Part shown: one piece after another, positions 43,937 through 48,362 of the stretch | Layout: each line of letters starts with the position of its first letter | How positions within the stretch are numbered: the stretch's first letter is position 1 | Origin: an uncultured Prevotella sp. | GTDB lineage: Bacteria; Bacteroidota; Bacteroidia; Bacteroidales; Bacteroidaceae | Length of the DNA stretch: 48,362 nt | Assembly (NCBI GenBank): GCA_934204655.1 | Contig: CAKPZJ010000021.1 | Span: 1-48,362 of the forward strand | Reading direction: 5' to 3' | Position numbers and translations under genes: made by a program | Notes under the pieces: model-generated | What the model was told of the DNA's origin: nothing | Databases searched by the model: none | The model's input: only the letters and a program-made list of their open reading frames with translations

Positions 43937-45247
43937 ATGAAAAAGATACTAATATCACTCAGTTTATTACTGATGGCTGTCATCACCCTGGTTAGCTGTG
44001 GTGACGGCAACAGAATAGACCAGAAAGGCGAAATAGCCATTCCGCAGGAGCCCACCATTGTGGGCATCAAATCGGTTCCTGGCGGTGCCGTCATCAAGGT
44101 GTCTATCCCTGACGACCCCAACCTCAAGGGCGTGGTAGCAACCTACCAGCGCAACGGGGCAACCGTAGAGTCGCGCATATCGCGCTATCTTGACACACTG
44201 GTCGTAGAAGGTTATGCCGACGAGAACGAGCACGACGTGGTAATCCGCTCGTTTAATGCCAACGATGACAAGTCAGAGGGACAGACCGTGAAAATAACTC
44301 CGCTGGTAGCTCCCGTCAAGACCGCAAAGTTCGAGGCTTTCGAGAGTTTCGGTGGCATCAAAATACGTATCACTGATAATCCTACCCTGGCCAAACTGGC
44401 CCTCGTAGTACAGTGCGACCAGACCAACCCTGACCAAGACCTGGCCTACGACCAGCGTAAGTGGAAGGACGTGTCTACCTTCTTCACAGAGAGCAACTCT
44501 GTCGTCTTGACCCGCCGTGGCCTGGAAGCAGTTCCTACCGTTTTCGCGTTCCACTTCCGTGATGATTTCGGCAATGTTTCTGAGACACAGCTCATCAAAC
44601 TGACTCCCAAGGAGGAGGTAGCCCTCAACAAGAAACTCTGCAAGTACTACCCCGTAGACGATGACAACTTTAAAAATGATACCGGTGGCGGTGGCGTAGA
44701 CGCCCTCTTCGACGGTGTGTACAATGGTGGCGGCAAGTTCTTCCTTGCAGCCAAGGGTAACCCCATTCCCACATGGCTTACCATTGACCTCGGCCAGGAT
44801 GCTTCTATCAGCCGTATCGCCACGAAGCCCCGCTGGGACTACATGCCTTTCCAGAGTGGTAACATCCGTGAGTGGGAGTTCTGGGGTACCGATGTTGACC
44901 CCCGTCAGGATTTGATAAACAATCCCGCTAAAAAGGAGGATGCCGACTACCAGTCTCGTCATGGCTTCAGCCGTGGGTGGTTCATGATTGCCAAGGGCGA
45001 GCAGTACAAGCCATCGGGTTATGCTCCTGACGGCACCGTAGACGGCTGGACCTCTGAGGACCGCGAGTACTATCTGAACAGCACTGAGTATGAGTGCGAC
45101 AACACCAACCCGCTCACACCCCGTGCCTTTGACAAGATACGCTATCTGCGCATCGTGGTGGTTAACACCTTCGAGTCATGGCAGTACAAGCAGACCTCAG
45201 GCGGATGGTTCATCGGCGAGGTAAGTCCTTATGGTCAGATTTATTAA
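43937..45247 (+). CDS. Surface lipoprotein of the DUF4959/DUF5000 type
   Basis: This 436-residue lipoprotein has lipobox TLVSC (Cys21). Two fibronectin-III-like beta domains (about 35-120 and 125-220) are followed by a C-terminal discoidin-like domain (about 235-436: LFDGVYNGGGKFF, PTWLTIDLGQDASISRI, REWEFWGTDVDP, FDKIRYLRIVVVNTFES). Such proteins accompany SusC/SusD in many Prevotella and Bacteroides loci and are thought to bind glycan at the surface. It lies 21 bases after susD. The domain naming is by memory of the family. Confidence 0.85.
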   Translation: MKKILISLSLLLMAVITLVSCGDGNRIDQKGEIAIPQEPTIVGIKSVPGGAVIKVSIPDDPNLKGVVATYQRNGATVESRISRYLDTLVVEGYADENEHDVVIRSFNANDDKSEGQTVKITPLVAPVKTAKFEAFESFGGIKIRITDNPTLAKLALVVQCDQTNPDQDLAYDQRKWKDVSTFFTESNSVVLTRRGLEAVPTVFAFHFRDDFGNVSETQLIKLTPKEEVALNKKLCKYYPVDDDNFKNDTGGGGVDALFDGVYNGGGKFFLAAKGNPIPTWLTIDLGQDASISRIATKPRWDYMPFQSGNIREWEFWGTDVDPRQDLINNPAKKEDADYQSRHGFSRGWFMIAKGEQYKPSGYAPDGTVDGWTSEDREYYLNSTEYECDNTNPLTPRAFDKIRYLRIVVVNTFESWQYKQTSGGWFIGEVSPYGQIY

Positions 45248-45277
45248 AACAGTAATCTTCCTAAATAGCATACGACA

Positions 45278-46453
45278 ATGAAAAGAATATTATATATAAC
45301 ATTGATTGCCGCGCTTGTAGGCTCGTTCACTTCTTGCAAAGACCAGGACGACATCTACAAGCAGTGGGTAGTACCTGGCGGCAGCGTCTATCCGGAGAAA
45401 GCCAATGGACTCAACGCCAAGTTGGGTTACAAGCGTGTACAGCTCAGGTGGGCTGCGCCCAAAGACCCATCGGTGACAAAGGCCATCATCACATGGGACA
45501 ACGGCGACCAGACCAAGGAACTGAACTATGCCGACTATGCCGGGCAGGACAGTATCAGACTGGAAATAGACCAGCTCAAAGAGCAGAGCTATACCTTCAA
45601 CATCGTCAACTACGACAAGGAGGGTAACCAGTCTATGCAGTCTGAGAATACAGCTTCGCCTTATGGCGACATCTGGCTCGCAACACACTCAGAACGCACC
45701 ATCAAGTCGGCTGAGGTTCCCAGCGGTACCAACGCCAATATAACCCTTGACTTTGGCACCAATGAGATGGTGGCAACCAAGTTCCGCTATCTCAACAACG
45801 ATGGCGAGTGGGTGGTTACAGACCCTGTGCCCAGCAATGTAGCCAGCGTGGTGTTCGAGAATGCCAAGGTGGGTACTCGTTATGAGTATGCCTCGGGCTA
45901 CTGCCCTGTTGCCGGACTGGACACTATCTGGAACAGTTGGAGCAAGTCGCCCACGCCTATTGCCGGCAAACTTACCCATACCAACTGGTCGGTAGAGGCT
46001 CCTGGTTATAGCAATGGCTATCCTCCCGAACTGGCTATCGATGGCGTAAATAGTCGCAACTTTGCCAACGGCTGGTGGTGGAACAATGGCACCTATCCCA
46101 AGATTTTCCTCGTAGACCTGGGCAATGAGACTACTTTCGTTAACAAGATAGTGCTCTACCAGAATACTGGTAATTGGTATAACGGCCGTACGCTCTTTAA
46201 TGTAGAGCTCTACTGCGGCAACGAGAAGTTTGACATCAATGCCGGTGCCGACTATGCCAACACACCAGCCTTCCAGAATGCAGTCTTCAAGCATACCACT
46301 ATGAAATTCTGGAACGGTTCGGCTTCGGCCACCTGGAACCTGGGCGAAATGAAGAACTTCCGCTACTTCTGTTTCGTCATCAAGGACAGTCGTCGTAGCG
46401 GTAGTGCCATCAACGAGATTGATGCTTTCGGTTACGATGCAGCTGCTGAGTAA
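45278..46453 (+). CDS. Surface lipoprotein of the DUF4998 type with discoidin-like C-terminus
   Basis: This 391-residue lipoprotein has lipobox GSFTSC (Cys20). An N-terminal DUF4998-like beta region (GLNAKLGYKRVQLRWAAPKD, AIITWDNGDQ) covers about 45-220. A C-terminal F5/8-type-C-like domain (about 225-391: YPPELAIDGVNSRNFANG, YPKIFLVDLGNETTFVNKIVLYQ, FRYFCFVIKDSR) probably binds carbohydrate. It is the fourth and last gene of the sus-like operon, ended by a hairpin terminator. No enzyme gene follows. Confidence 0.83.
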   Translation: MKRILYITLIAALVGSFTSCKDQDDIYKQWVVPGGSVYPEKANGLNAKLGYKRVQLRWAAPKDPSVTKAIITWDNGDQTKELNYADYAGQDSIRLEIDQLKEQSYTFNIVNYDKEGNQSMQSENTASPYGDIWLATHSERTIKSAEVPSGTNANITLDFGTNEMVATKFRYLNNDGEWVVTDPVPSNVASVVFENAKVGTRYEYASGYCPVAGLDTIWNSWSKSPTPIAGKLTHTNWSVEAPGYSNGYPPELAIDGVNSRNFANGWWWNNGTYPKIFLVDLGNETTFVNKIVLYQNTGNWYNGRTLFNVELYCGNEKFDINAGADYANTPAFQNAVFKHTTMKFWNGSASATWNLGEMKNFRYFCFVIKDSRRSGSAINEIDAFGYDAAAE

Positions 46454-46480
46454 TCCATAAAGTAGCTACAATAAAACTGA

Positions 46481-46512
46481 AGCCCCGATGACCCAAGGTC
46501 ACCGGGGCTTTT
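46481..46512 (+). terminator. Terminator of the sus-like operon
   Basis: AGCCCCG and CGGGGCT with TGACC/GGTCA around a 3-nt loop, then TTTTC. Confidence 0.87.
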
Positions 46513-46606
46513 CGCGCCTAATTCTGCAACAGTAGCCCGAATACGCCCCTTTGCCCAAGGTAAGAGATTTTGGTTTCAAGGACCATGTTTTTGACAGAAA
46601 AAGGCA

Positions 46607-46614
46607 TATCTTTG
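46607..46614 (+). promoter_or_regulatory. Promoter -7 box of the zinc-finger membrane protein gene
   Basis: TATCTTTG matches TAnnTTTG and lies 148 nt before the ATG. No clear -33 box. The leader is AT-rich with no obvious structure. Confidence 0.45.
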
Positions 46615-46761
46615 CATTGGAAAAATTGCAAACATTCCACTCATTATGTAGCTATTGTGAAGAAAGATATATCCTTTCTGCCCAAAGGTTTGTGATGAGA
46701 GAAGTGTAGCTTTAGGCCATAAAGCCACTAATTATCTTCGTTCCACCAACTGATTTCGCAA

Positions 46762-48159
46762 ATGGAGTACAACAAGAAACATTGTAATATAAAAGGATGC
46801 AAGCATGCCATTTACAGGAATTACCTGTGTAAGACGCATTATGATTTCTACCTTTCGGACGAGAATTGCAAAAAGATAAGCGATGAAGTCATTGCCGTGT
46901 ATGAGAACAGAGGAACCTGGAAGCAGAGATTTTTATCAGTACGAGACTCATTTATACATCATGCCCTGGACTATCCAATGGTCAGATATGAGCATTTCCC
47001 ATTGGAACATATATATCTACTGGCCCTACAACGTTTTGATAAAAAGGACAGGGAACGCTGTATGCAGGTTCTTGCAGACTTTGACATTCCAGAGAATGAA
47101 AATATCCCAATGCTAAAAAGAGTTACGGACAAATGGAATATTGGAGAAACGGAGGTAAAGCCCATTGGACACTATCTGTTTACCAAACGTGAGCTATTGT
47201 CAATAGTTCCTATATTGATTTCCATAGTAGGCTTCGTGGCTGTGTACCTGCTCTTGCGCTTAGCAAATAACGAAACCGAAGATTGGTTTGGCATGACAAG
47301 AACGAGGATATTAGATACGTACAGGCAGATTGCCCCCTATGTTGCCCTATTAATTTTGGCCGTCTGGAATGGGACGAGGTTGGCATCTTTCTATAACTAC
47401 CTCGCTAACAGAGCCTACAACCTAAACTTGTTCGATGATGTAGAAAGTAACATAAATATACTCAATCAGATAGAATATGTAAAAGAGCGCAATAAAAGGG
47501 CCGATTCATATAGATACACGGTATTCGGCTCATTACTGGGTGTCAGCGCACTGACATTATATCATTATTTTTCAAGTACCACGTTCTGTATGGTTTCGTT
47601 CGGGCTTCTACTTTGCAGTTTGATGGTATTCATCCCCCTGCTATACGTTTATAATATGACCGTCTTGTACTTCCCTGTTTTCGAAGGATTAAAACATAAA
47701 CGATTAAAGATAGATTTATACAATCCTGATCATTGCGGAGGCTTGAATCAGATACATAATTTTCTGTTTAGAACATTTGTCTATAATGAAGGACTGGTGC
47801 TTGTGACAATAGCCCTATGCACTATTTTAGGAAAATTTGAGTTGCTTATTTTAGCGGCAGTACTACTGGCCCCTAGAATGAATCACGCTCTATGGAGTGC
47901 GCGCCTGTATTGCTCTTCATTAATAAACTTTTCAAAAACAAAGCGAGAAGAGAGAGAGCGTTTACTGACCCAGGACTCCGGCAATGCCTTCTTTAAAATA
48001 GAAAGATTAGACAATCTATCAACAAACAAGATATATAAATATGTGGCAAACATTTTCTGCATAGTTATAATCCCCTATATCATAAATCACATCGATGGTA
48101 TACTGGAGCACATAGCAGAGAACGCACCAATAATATGGAACTGGCTTATGATAAAGTAG
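46762..48159 (+). CDS. Orphan membrane protein with N-terminal zinc finger
   Basis: I do not recognize this 465-residue protein. Residues 8-26 form a compact zinc finger of the C-x4-C-x9-C-x2-H type (C8, C13, C23, H26), like those on phage and HNH-type proteins. A soluble helical part follows to about 140. About six hydrophobic segments lie near 146-168, 190-210, 253-270, 275-300, 343-370 and 428-446. The stretch around 320-335 (DLYNPDHCGGLNQIHNF) may be a conserved loop. The gene is visibly AT-richer than its neighbours and uses different codons, which suggests transfer. It stands alone between two terminators. A defence or envelope role is possible but unproven. Confidence 0.8.
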   Translation: MEYNKKHCNIKGCKHAIYRNYLCKTHYDFYLSDENCKKISDEVIAVYENRGTWKQRFLSVRDSFIHHALDYPMVRYEHFPLEHIYLLALQRFDKKDRERCMQVLADFDIPENENIPMLKRVTDKWNIGETEVKPIGHYLFTKRELLSIVPILISIVGFVAVYLLLRLANNETEDWFGMTRTRILDTYRQIAPYVALLILAVWNGTRLASFYNYLANRAYNLNLFDDVESNINILNQIEYVKERNKRADSYRYTVFGSLLGVSALTLYHYFSSTTFCMVSFGLLLCSLMVFIPLLYVYNMTVLYFPVFEGLKHKRLKIDLYNPDHCGGLNQIHNFLFRTFVYNEGLVLVTIALCTILGKFELLILAAVLLAPRMNHALWSARLYCSSLINFSKTKREERERLLTQDSGNAFFKIERLDNLSTNKIYKYVANIFCIVIIPYIINHIDGILEHIAENAPIIWNWLMIK

Positions 48160-48204
48160 CATACAGCACGTCCCAGCTGACAATGCCCATGCCAAGCATA
48201 CAAG

Positions 48205-48244
48205 AAAAAAAAATCCGCATAACTCACCAGAGCTATGCGGATTT
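48205..48244 (-). terminator. Terminator, strongest on the minus strand
   Basis: AAATCCGCATA and TATGCGGATTT pair across a 12-nt loop. On the minus strand a run of nine Ts follows, on the plus strand only ATC. It ends the leftward gene at the right edge and may also stop the rightward membrane-protein gene. Confidence 0.83.
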
Positions 48245-48276
48245 ATCTATATATACCTTTCGGTAGTTATCTATAC

Positions 48277-48362
48277 TTACTTAACTTCCTCGAAATGCAA
48301 ACCGTTATTAAACAAGCCATCTGCGTGAGCGTGCTGCAAATGTGCTGCAAATATGGAAATAA
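48277..48362 (-). CDS. 3' end of a leftward gene (partial)
   Basis: On the minus strand an open frame enters from the right edge and ends in LFNNGLHFEEVK and a TAA stop at 48277-48279. The strong leftward terminator 33 bases later supports a real gene end. Only 27 residues are visible and the product cannot be named. Confidence 0.4.
   Translation of the reverse strand, partial: ISIFAAHLQHAHADGLFNNGLHFEEVK

Overview
The window looks like chromosome of a Bacteroidota bacterium, most likely Prevotellaceae (Prevotella/Segatella-like). The signs are SusC/SusD pairs, GldH, the holB-ricT-gldH and mreB-mreC-mreD-mrdA-rodA orders, near absence of Shine-Dalgarno sites, and many Bacteroidota-type promoters with a -7 box of the form TAnnTTTG and sometimes a -33 TTTG. 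No insertion sequence, integrase or tRNA was found. The assignment to genus is inference.

Layout. (1) 1-146: a strong leftward promoter and what looks like the leader of an rRNA operon lying outside the left edge. (2) 0.57-8.0 kb: a complete type II-C CRISPR-Cas locus made of tracrRNA (leftward), cas9, cas1, cas2 (rightward) and an array of 15 repeats of 47 bp with 14 spacers. The tracrRNA anti-repeat shows that crRNAs are read leftward, against the cas genes. Every repeat carries its own promoter-like sequence in that direction. (3) 8.5-11.5 kb: holB, ricT, gldH. (4) 11.6-18.0 kb, leftward: a stand-alone IMP cyclohydrolase (purH without the formyltransferase half), then the cell-shape operon mreB, mreC, mreD, mrdA, rodA. 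(5) 18.1-22.5 kb, leftward: a secreted GH31 glycosidase and a CobW/ZNG1-type GTPase with a long His-rich linker. (6) 22.8-29.4 kb: rhamnose catabolism (rhaB, rhaA, an AraC-type regulator, rhaD), interrupted by a leftward esterase and SGNH hydrolase, with no rhamnose permease in sight. (7) 29.4-30.8 kb: a MATE transporter. (8) 31.1-37.2 kb: a compact seven-gene cassette with eukaryote-like signalling parts: LytTR protein, FHA-membrane-zinc ribbon protein, FGE-like protein, a protein with two EF-hand loops, zinc ribbon-FHA protein, PP2C phosphatase and a membrane Ser/Thr kinase with an outer MORN-like domain. (9) 37.2-38.7 kb: a non-coding island of tandem, dispersed and inverted repeats. (10) 38.8-46.5 kb: a polysaccharide-utilization-type operon of SusC, SusD and two surface lipoproteins, without enzymes or regulator. 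(11) 46.8-48.2 kb: an AT-rich orphan gene for a zinc-finger plus multi-pass membrane protein, then a terminator and the tail of a leftward gene.

How the parts work together. The CRISPR locus appears complete for class 2 interference and adaptation. The mre/mrd block drives cell elongation. The rha genes take L-rhamnose to dihydroxyacetone phosphate and lactaldehyde. The 31-37 kb cassette looks like a self-contained phospho-signalling module: kinase, phosphatase, two phospho-Thr readers, a DNA-binding LytTR output and a candidate calcium sensor. It is the best candidate here for an undescribed system. Non-coding DNA is also unusual: a 64-bp repeat carrying a -7 promoter box sits upstream of genes in their reading direction, and an 18-bp AT-rich motif recurs four times.
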